This document shows, piece by piece, positions 1 through 11,900 of a stretch of 45,897 nt of DNA (positions within the stretch are counted from its first letter, which is position 1; every line of letters starts with the position of its first letter). The DNA is from Chryseobacterium gleum (GTDB lineage Bacteria > Bacteroidota > Bacteroidia > Flavobacteriales_D > Crocinitomicaceae), in contig CAMDFX010000018.1 in NCBI GenBank assembly GCA_945897805.1, forward strand, positions 1-45,897, written 5' to 3'. A program made the translations under genes and the position numbers. The notes under the pieces are model-generated. The model searched no databases, was not told the origin of the DNA, and saw only the letters and a program-made list of their open reading frames with translations.

Positions 1-1
1 A

Positions 2-3000
2 AATCACAGAATGAGAGTCAGAGGAGCATACTTTACAACCTGGACGAGTGCAAATGGTTGCTCAACAGGTACCTATGGAGAAACACATGATTACACGGCA
101 AGTATTGCAGCACCGTGCACAGCCCCAACCTCGCAGGCCACCATCGGGTCTTATACCAATAATGTTTCGCCTGGTACATCTCTAACAGTCAATTGGAGCC
201 GAGGAACGCCCTCTCCAGGGAATGGTGTAGTAGTGGTTGCACGATTGACAGCGACATCCAATGTCAATCCAACAAGCGGAACAACTTATACCGCAAATAC
301 TACTTTTGGCTCGGGCACAGGATCTGCAATTACAGGTGCTGGAAATTTTGTGGTTTATGTTGGAGTTGGAACTACTGCTAATATTACCGGACTTACTGGA
401 GGAACATCTTACACTTTTACTGTTTATGAGTACAATACTACAGGAATGTGCTACAAAACTCCGGGTAGCTCTTCAGCGGTGACTACAGCGGCACCACCGT
501 CTGGATTTTCAGATTGTTACACTCCTACCAATTGGTCTTTGTCGGGTGGAAATGGTTCCGTAAATACAACGAGCGCGCCAACATCAATAGCATTTACCGG
601 TCCAACAACTGGAGGAGCTACAACACTTTATCAAATTACGGTGCCAACTACCGGCACAATAGGATTTAACTGGAGCACTACACATGCTGACCCAGGATGG
701 GCAACTTTTGGCTACAAAGTAAATTCAACATTCACCGCACTAACAAGTGGAGCTGCATCAGGCACTATTAGCAGCGTTTCCGTGACTGCAGGAGATGTAT
801 TTGCTTTTTATGGAACAGCAAATAGTGGAAATATTGGCACATTTGTAGCTACCATCTCTAATTTTACCCGATCATGTCCCGCTTCTTGTACAGCCCCAAC
901 CTCGCAGGCCACCATCGGAGCTTACACCAATAATGTTTCGCCTGGTACATCTCTAACAGTCAATTGGAGCCGAGGAACGCCCTCTCCGGGGAATGGTGTG
1001 GTAGTGGTTGCGCGATTGACAGCGACATCCAATGTCAATCCAACAAGTGCAACAACTTATACCGCAAATACTGCTTTTGGCTCGGGCACAGGATCTGCAA
1101 TTACAGGAACTGGAAATTTTGTGGTTTATGTTGGAACTGGAACCACTGCTAATATTACAGGACTTACTGCAGGAACCTCCTACACTTTTACTGTTTATGA
1201 ATACAATACTACAGGCACCTGCTACAAAACTCCGGGTAGCTCTTCGGCGGTGACTACTTATGCGCCTCCGACATATTGCACACCTTCAACTTCAATCCCT
1301 TGTGCTGCAAATTATGATATGATAGATGCCGTGCAGTTCGGTTCAGGGGGAAGTGTTTATAATGGATCTTCAACTGGCTGCACTTCCGGTGGCTATAATA
1401 ATCTAACCGCAGTAACCATTAATTTTACACAAGGAGTCACTTATCCTTTTTCAATTACAACTTCCGCGGTATTCAATAACTCTCTTGATAACTGCGCTTT
1501 ATGGATCGATTTTAATGATGACGGTGATTTTGTTGATGCAGGGGAATTTTTAGTAAATGTTTCTGCTTCTGCCAATATCTTTAGTGGAAACATTGCAATA
1601 TCTGCCAGCGCAGCCACAGGAAATCATAGGATGAGAATTAGAGGGGCATATAGTACTGCTTTTGCCAGTGGTAATACATCCTGCGAAAGTCAAACTTATG
1701 GCGAAGCACAGGATTACACAGTAAATATTTCTACTGCCTGCACACAACCAACCTCGCAGGCCACAATCGGGTCTTACACCAATAATGTTTCGCCTGGTAC
1801 ATCTCTAACAGTCAATTGGAGCCGAGGAACGCCCTCTCCGGGGAATGGTGTGGTAGTGGTTGCACGATTGACAGCGACATCCAATGTCGATCCAACAAGT
1901 GGAACAACTTATACCGCAAATACTGCTTTTGGCTCGGGCACAGGATCTGCAATTACAGGAACGGGAAATTTTGTGGTTTATGTTGGAACTGGAACCACTG
2001 CTAATATTACAGGACTTACTGCAGGAACCTCCTACACTTTTACTGTTTATGAGTACAATACCACAGGAATGTGTTACAAAATAGCAGGCAGTTCTTCGGC
2101 GGTGACTACTTTCATCGCCTCTTGCACCCCACCTAATGGTACAGTTTCTTTTGGATCATTCAGCGGGGTTACATCTTCAGCCACAACCACCAATGTTACC
2201 TATACAAATGGCGGTAATGCTGCAACAGGCTATGTTGTGCTTAGAAATACATCCACCACTCCCCCTACGGCTCCTGCATCAGGAACAGCAGTGCCTGCCG
2301 CAGGCAGTACTACTTTTGTGTCAGGATATACAGTGGTAAATACCACAACAACCCTTGGCAGTTCCGTAGCATTTAATAGCACAAGCTTAACGGCCAGTAC
2401 TCCATATTATTACTGGGTGGTTGCTTATCAAAATCTAAACGGACCATGCTGGTTTACTCCCGGCACTCAAACGAGCAACTCACAGACAACTGCTTGTGCA
2501 GCACCATCAGCTCCCGCCACCCCTACCGGAACTCAAACCGTTTGTTCTGGCACTCAATATACATATAATGTTACGGCAGTTGCAGGCGCCACATCTTACG
2601 ATTGGACTTTACCTTCCGGATGGACTGCCACATCATTAAATACTGCCACTAATTCTATAACTGCAACGGCTGGTTCCTCTGGTAATATTAGTGTTCGCGT
2701 AAATACGTGTGGTGGAAGTTCATCTTATTCCGGTAACTTAGCTATTACTGTAACCACTTCACCAACTATTTCCTTCCCTTCAGGGCAAACTGTCAGTATG
2801 GGATGTAGTATTCCTATTACTTTGAACCCTTCCGGCGCAAGCATTTCAGCTTCAGGAGGTGTAGGCGTCTCCACTAGTGGAGGAGTCAATTCCCTAGTGG
2901 CAACTTTTGAAATGGCAAGCAGTGTGCAGATTACTAGTGGCGGTTGTTCCAGCCCAGTCTATACAATAAGCGTAACAGCTGGTGTTTCCAATCGAGGCAC

Positions 3001-5098
3001 ATTGGCATCTGGCGATCAAACTATTTGTGATGGACAAACACCTAATAGTATCGCTTACAGCTCGGCGGCTACCGGAACTGGAATTACCTACCAATGGTAT
3101 TACAAAAACACGAATGCCACCTGCCCTACTACAAATGAAGCAACTACAGGGTGGACTATCATAAGCGGAGCACAATCTAGCACTCATTCACCTGCACAAG
3201 GATTTGTTCCGACTGGAAGCACTTATACTTTTGCTTGCTATGTAGGTTCTTCTAGCGGCACAGGTGGTTGTGGTGGTTGGTCTAGCGGTTGTAGAAAGAT
3301 TACTGTTTCTAATGTTTCAGTAGGAGGAACAATAGCAGGAAGCGCAACAGTTTGTACTGGAACAAACTCGACTGGTTTAACATTGAGTGGTCATACAGGT
3401 GCTATCACAAATTGGGAATCCTCTTTGGATAACTTTGCAACAGCAGGAACACCTATTGCTAATACAACCACAACATTAACGGCTACTAGCTTATCAGCTA
3501 CTACTTCTTACAGAGCGGTTATTACAAGTGGAGCATGTGCTGCTGTAAATAGTGCAACTGCAACGGTTACTGTTTCTCCGGCTTCAGTTGGTGGAACAGC
3601 TGCAGCAACTGCAAGTACAATATGTTCAGGAAGCTCAACCACAGTAAGTGTTAGTGGGCATACAGGTACTATTCAGTGGCAGCAATCTGCTGACGGATCA
3701 ACAGGTTGGACCACAGTAAGCGGTGGAAGCGGAGGAACAACGGCTACTTACACAACACCAAATCTTACTTCAACAACTTCTTACAGAGCGGTTATTACGA
3801 GCGGAGCATGTGCTGCTGTAAATAGTGCAACTGCAACGGTTACGGTGAATACAAATAATCTCTGGATGGGAACCAATAATGAGGACTGGAACACTGCAGC
3901 TAACTGGTCTTGTGGCGTTGTGCCTGCTTCGGGCGCAAATATAGTGTTCTCCCCTAGTGCAGTGAATGACCTCTCTCTAGATCAAAATAGAAGTGTTGGA
4001 AATATTGATTTCAACGGCTCTTCTGAAAATATTGTATTGGGCGCATTCAATTTAACTATTAGTGGAACTATTTCCAATTATTCTGCCACCAACTATGTTC
4101 AAAGCACTGGGGCTGGAAATTTAACGACCACAATTGCAAATGGCGTAACATTCATTTTCCCTATTGGAAAAACAAGTTATAATCCCTTATCCATAAAAAA
4201 TACAACTGGTGCAACAGATGTATTTTCAGTGAGAGTGCAAGATGCTGTTTACGCAAATGGTGCGAGCGGTGCAACTATTTCAACGCCGCATGTCAGCCGC
4301 ACTTGGGACATTTCCAAAACCAATGCAAATGCTGGAACTGGTGTCGATTTGATATTCAATTGGAATCCGTCAGACGTATCCGGAATACTAGCGAATCCAA
4401 GAATGAACCACCACACAGGAAGTTTTTGGGAGATTCCAATCTCAACTATTGCTTCCTCAAATGCAGGGTCTAACACCTATACTGTCAATGGATATACGGG
4501 AACGTTTTCTCCGTTTTCAATTGGAGAAGGTGCTAGTCCACTGCCGGTTGAATTGGTTTCCTTCCAAGCAAATTGTACTGAACAAGGAGTTGCGCTGAGG
4601 TGGCAAACGGCTTCGGAACATTCCAGCGCGTATTTCGAAATTGAGCGATCTGCTGACGGCCAAAACTGGAATCAAATCGGGCAGGTAGAAGCAGCAGGAA
4701 ATTCAACAAGTTTATTAAACTATTCAATTATCGATAGCGAAATAGAGAGAACTGTAATGTATTACCGCTTACACCAAGTAGATTTTGATGGTGTCAATAA
4801 ACTATACAATCCTATTTCTGTTCTGTGTGCAGATTTGGAGAATACCATCAGCACCTATCCAAACCCAAGTTCGGATGAAGGATTCCAACTTTTGATTGGA
4901 AATAGTTGGGGCGCACGGACGGTTAATTTAAACATAGTGGATGTTGAAGGAAAGTTAATATACACCAAAAAGTTGCAACTTCAGAAAGGCAGCAATGTTT
5001 TTAATATGTATGATTTCAAATCAGAATCTGGCGTTTATTTTCTTCAAATTAAGGATGATGATGGTGTTACTTCGATCATTAAGCACGTCCATTTTTAA
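2..5098 (+). CDS. Large secreted repeat protein with GEVED and FN3-like modules and a type A T9SS sorting domain; 5' end outside window
   Basis: The reading frame is open to the left edge. Codons before the first ATG (position 11) match the internal stretch near position 1620, so the gene begins upstream and the ATG at 11 is internal. The visible ~1698 residues start in the end of a GEVED-like domain (its internal homologue ends in GEAQDYTV near 1720). Three near-identical 124-residue FN3-like units follow, interleaved with a second GEVED-like domain (about 1270-1735), then Ig/PKD-like modules rich in Ser, Thr and Gly. The C-terminus (from about 4855, TYPNPSS ... GVYFLQIKDDD) is a type A T9SS sorting domain. 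By family knowledge such proteins cross the outer membrane through the T9SS and are anchored on or released from the surface. A surface or adhesive role is inferred; no catalytic domain was seen. A strong hairpin terminator lies just downstream. Confidence 0.88.
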   Translation, partial: NHRMRVRGAYFTTWTSANGCSTGTYGETHDYTASIAAPCTAPTSQATIGSYTNNVSPGTSLTVNWSRGTPSPGNGVVVVARLTATSNVNPTSGTTYTANTTFGSGTGSAITGAGNFVVYVGVGTTANITGLTGGTSYTFTVYEYNTTGMCYKTPGSSSAVTTAAPPSGFSDCYTPTNWSLSGGNGSVNTTSAPTSIAFTGPTTGGATTLYQITVPTTGTIGFNWSTTHADPGWATFGYKVNSTFTALTSGAASGTISSVSVTAGDVFAFYGTANSGNIGTFVATISNFTRSCPASCTAPTSQATIGAYTNNVSPGTSLTVNWSRGTPSPGNGVVVVARLTATSNVNPTSATTYTANTAFGSGTGSAITGTGNFVVYVGTGTTANITGLTAGTSYTFTVYEYNTTGTCYKTPGSSSAVTTYAPPTYCTPSTSIPCAANYDMIDAVQFGSGGSVYNGSSTGCTSGGYNNLTAVTINFTQGVTYPFSITTSAVFNNSLDNCALWIDFNDDGDFVDAGEFLVNVSASANIFSGNIAISASAATGNHRMRIRGAYSTAFASGNTSCESQTYGEAQDYTVNISTACTQPTSQATIGSYTNNVSPGTSLTVNWSRGTPSPGNGVVVVARLTATSNVDPTSGTTYTANTAFGSGTGSAITGTGNFVVYVGTGTTANITGLTAGTSYTFTVYEYNTTGMCYKIAGSSSAVTTFIASCTPPNGTVSFGSFSGVTSSATTTNVTYTNGGNAATGYVVLRNTSTTPPTAPASGTAVPAAGSTTFVSGYTVVNTTTTLGSSVAFNSTSLTASTPYYYWVVAYQNLNGPCWFTPGTQTSNSQTTACAAPSAPATPTGTQTVCSGTQYTYNVTAVAGATSYDWTLPSGWTATSLNTATNSITATAGSSGNISVRVNTCGGSSSYSGNLAITVTTSPTISFPSGQTVSMGCSIPITLNPSGASISASGGVGVSTSGGVNSLVATFEMASSVQITSGGCSSPVYTISVTAGVSNRGTLASGDQTICDGQTPNSIAYSSAATGTGITYQWYYKNTNATCPTTNEATTGWTIISGAQSSTHSPAQGFVPTGSTYTFACYVGSSSGTGGCGGWSSGCRKITVSNVSVGGTIAGSATVCTGTNSTGLTLSGHTGAITNWESSLDNFATAGTPIANTTTTLTATSLSATTSYRAVITSGACAAVNSATATVTVSPASVGGTAAATASTICSGSSTTVSVSGHTGTIQWQQSADGSTGWTTVSGGSGGTTATYTTPNLTSTTSYRAVITSGACAAVNSATATVTVNTNNLWMGTNNEDWNTAANWSCGVVPASGANIVFSPSAVNDLSLDQNRSVGNIDFNGSSENIVLGAFNLTISGTISNYSATNYVQSTGAGNLTTTIANGVTFIFPIGKTSYNPLSIKNTTGATDVFSVRVQDAVYANGASGATISTPHVSRTWDISKTNANAGTGVDLIFNWNPSDVSGILANPRMNHHTGSFWEIPISTIASSNAGSNTYTVNGYTGTFSPFSIGEGASPLPVELVSFQANCTEQGVALRWQTASEHSSAYFEIERSADGQNWNQIGQVEAAGNSTSLLNYSIIDSEIERTVMYYRLHQVDFDGVNKLYNPISVLCADLENTISTYPNPSSDEGFQLLIGNSWGARTVNLNIVDVEGKLIYTKKLQLQKGSNVFNMYDFKSESGVYFLQIKDDDGVTSIIKHVHF
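116..2110 (+). repeat. Three 372-bp coding repeats (116-487, 887-1258, 1739-2110)
   Basis: Each unit starts at a Cys codon (C-T/Q-x-PTSQATIG) and ends at SSAVTT, 124 codons in frame. The three DNA copies differ at only a few positions and are separated by unrelated coding sequence of 399 and 480 bp. The protein unit resembles a fibronectin type III-like fold. Near-identity at DNA level suggests recent amplification or gene conversion. Confidence 0.9.
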
Positions 5099-5110
5099 AA
5101 ATGATATTTG

Positions 5111-5148
5111 AAGATTCCCAACGAATAGAAACTTTCGTTGGGAATCTT
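5111..5148 (+). terminator. Intrinsic terminator-like hairpin after the first giant gene
   Basis: A perfect 15-bp stem (5111-5125 with 5134-5148) around an 8-nt loop begins 13 bases after the stop codon at 5098. The following bases (gctttaaaac) contain only a short T stretch, so termination is likely but not a textbook case. Confidence 0.75.
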
Positions 5149-5174
5149 GCTTTAAAACGGATTATAAAAACTCT

Positions 5175-5872
5175 ATGAAACACCTACTATTGGTAATAAT
5201 AGTTGCAAGCTTATTGCTTTTTTCTAGTAGGTCAGCTGTTCAAAAAAATGCCATTGAAAGCGATGATTATAAGATAGACTCTCTTAGGAAAACGATTAAG
5301 AATTCTAAAAATCTAATCGTAAAAGCGGGTGCAGCCGTGGCAAAAGAAAAAAACTAGCCACGGATTTCACAGATTACACGGAAAAAGAACTTGGATATTC
5401 AGTTCAAATAAATCAATCCATCAAATCCGTGCATCCGTGGCATAAAAAACACTATCCTTCTAAAATGTTGCGTTACAATTTGGAATTACAAGCAAAAAAT
5501 TTAGTTTTTGAAGAATTGCATAAATTAACCGAACTTTCTACGAATAATCCTTCTCAATTGGATGAAACGCTCCAAAAATTACACATTAAAACGCGTGAAC
5601 AAATTAAAAAAGAATCCAAGTGGCTGGAGTTTCAAGACTTATTCAATGATATAGACAAGGATTTCATGGATAAATTAGTGAAGAAATACCTCAATTTAAC
5701 TGAAAACGAAAGAAGACTTTGTTGCTTGATCTGAATTAATTTAACTTCTGATGAAATTATTAACATTCTAAATGTTGCCAAAAACACGCTTAAGTCTTCT
5801 CGATTTAGAATTCACAAAAAAATGGGAATCAACTAAGGCGAAAGACTAGCAGATTTTATACTAAAACTTTGA
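5175..5872 (+). pseudogene. Decayed copy of the TPR/LuxR-type regulator at 12426-14165
   Basis: The first 159 bases (5175-5333) match the start of the intact regulator (12426-12584) at roughly 90 percent, including the signal peptide. From 5460 the sequence again matches the intact gene from 13752 to its stop. The intervening 1167 bases of the intact gene, covering the TPR region and transmembrane segment, are replaced by 126 unrelated bases (5334-5459) that carry an inverted-repeat element. The remaining C-terminal part has in-frame stops TGA at 5732 and TAA at 5834, where the intact copy has CGG and CAA codons. The copy therefore cannot make the DNA-binding protein. Its ancestral stop corresponds to 5870-5872. 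Confidence 0.9.
5357..5441. repeat. 85-bp CCACGGAT inverted-repeat element inside the pseudogene
   Basis: The left end reads GCCACGGATTTCACAGATTA (5357 onward) and the right end (5423-5441) reads AAATCCGTGCATCCGTGGC, so the ends are imperfect inverted repeats. The element fills most of the deletion scar of the regulator pseudogene. The same GCCACGGATGCACGGATTTT motif occurs at 20396-20415 and, inverted, at 39675-39695 and 39826-39846. Confidence 0.75.
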
Positions 5873-5923
5873 CGCATACCTTTTGCATACCTTAAAGCTA
5901 AACGCTGTAAAGATTAATTAATA

Positions 5924-5931
5924 TACATTTG
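5924..5931 (+). promoter_or_regulatory. Candidate -7 box TACATTTG upstream of the 2016-aa secreted protein
   Basis: TACATTTG matches the Bacteroidota -7 consensus TAnnTTTG and ends 16 nt before the ATG at 5948. The paralogous stub at 14238 has TACTTTTG at nearly the same place, and the following bases are also conserved (GAATAAAACT and GAGTAAAACT). No clear -33 TTTG element was seen at the right spacing, so this is a candidate only. Confidence 0.45.
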
Positions 5932-5947
5932 AATAAAACTATAAACT

Positions 5948-8900
5948 ATGATTTTATTAAGAAACTATTTAGCTATAATTTGTGTATTACTTGCTAGTTT
6001 ACAAATCAATGCGCAATGTACCAATGTTACACAAAACATTACATCTAACCAAACCAACCTTACAGTTAGCAGTGGCGTTGTTTGCGTGAATCCGGGTGTA
6101 GTGATAACTGGAACTATTTCGATTAGTAATAATGCAACTTTGTGCAACCAAGGCACGCTAAACACCACTTCGATCACAGTAAATACAGCGCAAATCGGTC
6201 ACATTGTAAACTATGGAACCATTTCAAGTGGCACTTTGCAATTTGGAACAAACGCTACTGGTACATTTAATAACTATGGTAATGTTACAGTAAATAATTT
6301 ACACCTTGGCTATCATAACGGATACAATGTAAATTACGTAAATTATCCAGGCTCAAATCTTGTTGTAAATTGTGTTGCATATTTATTGGCGGGTGAATAT
6401 ACATTTAATGGTCCAGCTACTTTCAATTGTCCAATTTACTTCTCAGGAAGCAATTCAATCACAACATGGAATATTAATGCAAACATTAATACGACCAATA
6501 CAATTTATTCAGGAGCTGGAACGGGAAATAATATAACTATTAGTTCAAGTGCCACACTCACTTGCCACAGTTGGTCAATAACGGACGATGCAGTTATAAA
6601 TAACAATGGAACAATCCAAATGCCGGGTGATTTATCCATTCAAGCATCGTCAGGCGAAATAATTCAATTTAACCAGAATAATCTTTTGAGAATTAAAGGA
6701 ACTTCTAGTTCAACAGGCTTGTCAGTTTCAGCCTTAGGAGGAACTGCAAATTTTCTAAATAATGGCGTTACTTCGGTGCAAAACAGAATCTCTTTTAGTC
6801 AAGGGGGAATATTGGAATTAAATGGCTTTAATATGTTTTGTAATTCTCTTTATTTAACCAATTCGGCAAATGTGATGACAAATCTAGCTTGCGGAGGCAG
6901 AATAAATGTCTCAGGAATAAGTTATCTGCTATCTTCATCCACATTTGGAGTTGGCTGCGATTTATGCGATACAGGTGGAAGTTGGGATGCTAATCAAGGA
7001 ACTTTCAGCGGAAGTCTTTGCACATGCAATGGAATTGGAACAGAGGGAACTTATTTAAATTTTGCACAGAGCGATAATTGTAATCCTTGTCCAGTTGCCC
7101 CCATAACAGGCTTAACTTCTACTTGCGTGGGCTCAACCACCACACTTTCTGATGCAACAAGTGGCGGCGTTTGGTCAACTTCCAACTCAGCTGTTGCAAC
7201 CGTTAGCTCTTCAGGTGTTGTGACGGGCGTTTCTGCTGGAACTGCTGTAATAACATATACAGTTACAGTAAACGGATGTACAAGCAGTGCAACAACCAAT
7301 GTAACGATTAGTTCCGGTGCTGGAGCACCAATAACTGGTCCAACTTCATTGTGCGCAGGTTCTACTGCAACACTCGCAAATACAAATCCAAATGGCGTTT
7401 GGACAACTTCCAACTCAGCTGTTGCAACCACTAGCTCTTCAGGGGTTGTAACGGGCGTTACTGCAGGAACTGCGATAATAACATATACAGCTACAGTAAA
7501 CGGATGTTCGGCATCTTCCACTGCACAAATAACGGTTAACCCTTTACCAACTGTTGGAGTAATTAGTGGTTCAACAAGTGCGTGCGTAGGTTCGACCATT
7601 GCACTTTCTAATGCAACAAGTGGCGGCGTTTGGACAACTTCCAATTCAGCTGTTGCAACCGTTAGCTCTTCAGGTGTTGTAACGGGTGTTACTGCAGGAA
7701 CTGCTGTAATTACATATACAGCTACAGTAAACGGATGTTCAGCATCTTCTACTGCGCAAGTAACGATTAACCCTTTACCAACTGTTGGAGCAATTAGTGG
7801 CCCAACAAGTGCATGCGTAGGTTCGACCATTGCACTTACTAATTCAACAAGTGGCGGCGTTTGGACAACTTCCAACTCAGCTGTTGCAACCGTTAGCACT
7901 TCAGGGGTTGTAACGGGCGTTACTGCAGGAACTGCGATAATAACATATACCGTTACAGCAAACGGATGTGCAAGAAGCGTAACATCTAACGTAACGATTA
8001 GTTCCGGTGCTGGAGCACCAATAACTGGTCCGACTTCATTGTGCGCAGGTTCTACTGCAACACTCGCAAATACAAATCCAAATGTCGTTTGGACAACTTC
8101 AAATGCAGCTGTTGCAACTGTCAGCACTTCAGGGGTTGTGACGGGCGTAACTGCGGGAACTGCTGTAATTACATATACTGCTACAGTAAACGGATGTTCT
8201 GCATCTTCTACTACTCAAATAACGGTTAACCCATTGCCAACTGTTGGAGCAATTAGTGGCTTAACAAGTGCGTGCGTAGGTTCGACCATTGCACTTTCTA
8301 ATGCAACAAGTGGCGGCGTTTGGACAACTTCCAACTCAGCTGTTGCAACAGTTAGCTCTTCAGGGGTTGTAACGGGCGTTACTGCAGGAACTGCGATAAT
8401 AACATATACCGTTACAGCAAACGGATGTGCAAGAAGCGTAACATATAACGTAACGATTAGTTCCGGTGCTGGAGCGCCAATAACTGGTCCGACTTCATTG
8501 TGCGCAGGTTCTACTGCAACACTCGCAAATACAAATCCAAATGGCGTTTGGACAACTTCCAACTCAGCTGTTGCAACCGTTAGCACTTCAGGTGTTGTAA
8601 CGGGCGTTACTGCAGGAACTGCCATAATAACATATACAGCTACAGTAAACGGATGTTCAGCATCTTCTACTGCGCAAGTAACGGTTAACCCTCTACCAAC
8701 TGTTGGAGCAATTAGTGGCCCAACAAGTGCGTGCTTAGGTTCGACCATTGCACTTACTAATGCAACAAGTGGTGGTGTTTGGACAACTTCCAACGCAGCT
8801 GTTGCAACCGTTAGCACTTCAGGTATTGTAACAGGTGTTACTGCAGGAACTGCGATAATAACATATACCGTTACAGCAAACGGATGTGCAAAAAGCGTAA

Positions 8901-11900
8901 CATATAACGTTACGATTAATTCCGGTGCTGGAGCGCCAATAACTGGTCCGACTTCATTGTGCACAGGTTCTGCTGCAACGCTCGCAAATACAAATCCAAA
9001 TGGCGTTTGGACAACTTCCAACTCAGCTGTTGCAACCGTTAGCACTTCAGGGGTTGTAACGGGCGTTACTGCAGGAACTGCCATAATAACATATACAGCT
9101 ACAGTAAACGGATGCTCAGCATCTTCTACTGCGCAACTAACGGTTAACCCTTTACCAACTGTTGGAGCAATTAGTGGCCCAACAAGCGCGTGCGTAGGTT
9201 CGACCATTGCACTTACTAATGCAACAAGTGGCGGCGTTTGGACAACTTCCAACGCAGCTTTTGCAACCGTTAGCAATTCAGGTGTTGTAACGGGAGTTAG
9301 TGCAGGAAATGTTGTAATAACATACACCGTTACAGTAAACGGCTGTTCTGCATCTTCTACTGCCCTAGTGAAGGTTAACGTTCTGCCAGCAATACTTACA
9401 TTAACAGGAAGTACAGCTTGTGCAGGTGCAACAACTACAATTATATCCTCAACTTCACAAAATGGTGTTAATTATCAATTGTATAATTCAAGTAATGTCG
9501 CTATAGGTTCAATATTGGCTGGAACTACAGGCGGATTAACTTGGTCAGGTATATCTGCCGCAATAGGCTATTACGTCATTGGAACAAATACAGCAAGCGC
9601 TTGTACTTCAACATCTAATGCAGTTGCAATAACCGTTAATCCAACATTAACAGCAAGTCTATCAATCACAGCAACTGCCACAGCAATTTGCGCAGGAACA
9701 TCAGTTACATTCACAGCAACACCAACAAATGGAGGTGCTGCACCAGCTTATCAATGGAAATTAAACGGAACGAATGTTGGATCAAATTCAGCGACTTACA
9801 CAAATTCAGCTTTGGCAAATGGTAATGTTGTAACTTGTGTATTAACATCAAATGCAACGCCCTGTTTGACTGGTTCGCCAGCAACTTCGAATGGAATTAC
9901 AATGACCGTTAATCCAGGTTTAACTGCAAGTGTTTCAATTACTGCTTCTGCCACAATAATTTGCGCAGGAACAAGTGTTACTTTCACAGCAACAGCAACT
10001 AACGGAGGAACAACTCCAACTTATCAATGGTTGTTAAACGGCGTGAATGTTGGATTAAATTCAGCGACATATACAAATACTGCTTTAGCAAATGGAAGTA
10101 CTGTAACATGCGTTTTAACCTCAAATTTAACATCTTGTTTGACTGGTTCTCCAGCAACATCGAATGGAGTTACAATGACTGTGAATAATACTTCAGCTCC
10201 AGCTGCAGCAGCGCAAACTTTTTGTTCTGTAAACGCTCCAACTGTCGCAAATTTAACTGCAACAGGAACAGCTATTCAATGGTATAGCGCAGCAACTAGC
10301 GGAACTGCATTAGCAAGCACTACCCCTTTAGCGACTGGTATTTATTTTGCTTCTCAAACTGTTTCAGGATGTGAAAGCACAACAAGAACTTCTGTTTCAG
10401 TTTCAGTTTCAACGCCGATTGCAGGAACTATTACTGCTTCTGCAACTAGTATTTGTGCTGGTTCTTCTAGTTTGTTAACTTTAACAGGTAATGACGGAAC
10501 AATCCAATGGCAAGTCTCAACAACTTCATCTACAACTGGTTTCACTAATATAGTTGGTGCAACTTCAAACACATACAATGCAGTTGGCTTAACCTCTAGT
10601 AGATGGTACAGAGCGAAGGTTTCAAAATCTAATTGTCCGGCTGTTTATACGCTTGTACGTTTAATTACTGTTACAACTGTTCCAGCTGTTGGCGGTACTT
10701 TGAGTTCAAGTGTTACGATTTGCAGCGGATCTGGAACCACTTTGACTTTGGCTGGTAGTTCAGGAACAATTATTTGGCAATATTCTACAAATTGGACAGC
10801 AGCAACTCCTACTTGGTATACAGTTACAGGTCAAACAACCACTTCATTGGCAACAGGAGCATTAACTGCTTCAAGAGCATATAGAGCGAAATTAACTAGC
10901 GGTTCATGTATTTCATACTCAAATCAGGTAGTTGTAACAGTTAATCCTTTATCTGCTGTTTCTTCAATTTCAGGTTCAGGAGCCTTTTGTATCGGAAGCA
11001 CTGTTAATTTAACATTGACATCCGCAACTGGAACAATTCAATGGCAAGAATCCCCTACTTCAACAGGAACATTTACAAATATTGTTGGCGCAAATGGATT
11101 AACTTACACTATTTCAAATCTTCAAAGTACGAAATCTTACAGAGTTGTAGTAACTAGTGGAGTTTGTTCATCAATTATTTCTTCAGTAAAAACCGTTATT
11201 TGTTCACCTTTAGCTGTTGGCGGCACGATTACATCAAATCGAGGTGCACTTATTTGTCCAGGTACAATTGCGACTTTTACTTTAACTGGTTCTGTTGGAA
11301 CGAGACAATGGCAATCTTCAACAGATGGTGTTGTTTTTACAGATATTGCTGCTTCGGTTGCGGCTACAAAAGCAATAGTTATTTCTTCACCAATATGGGT
11401 TAGAGTAAAATTAACTAGTGGCTCATGCCAAGTTCAATATTCTAATGTGATTTTTACTAATGTTTTACCAGGTGCTTTAGGAGGTGTGATTTCAGGAGAA
11501 AGTTCAATTATGGTTAATACTGGAACAACACTCGCTGTGACTGGTTCTGTAGGAACTAAACAATGGCAAAGATCAACCGATGGTTTAACTTTTGCTGGTA
11601 TTTCAGCTAGTAATACAGCAACTTTGGCAACTGGAAATCTTCCAGTTTCTACCTCATATAGAGTTAGAGCGACGGTAGGAACTTGTATTGCATATTCTCC
11701 AGTTTTCACTGTGACAGTTTATGGCGGAAGATCATCTGAAATCACTTTAACTTCTTTTGGAGCAGTCGCTTATCCAAATCCATTTGCTGATAATTTCATG
11801 CTAGAAATAAGTGCTTCTACTGACGAGATGATCGAGGTAAATGTATTCGATATGTTAGGTAAATTGGTTGAAAATCACCAAGTGAATGTTTCAGATTTAT

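Noticed and set aside
116-2110. Possibility of a CRISPR array from the regularly repeated blocks
   Set aside because: Repeats are 372 bp, coding and in frame, with long unrelated coding sequence between them; no short repeat-spacer pattern and no cas genes anywhere in the window.
7051-9327. Two long - strand open frames opposite the Big2-like array
   Set aside because: Same cause as above: repeat-driven antisense openness. The + strand encodes a coherent T9SS protein across the region.
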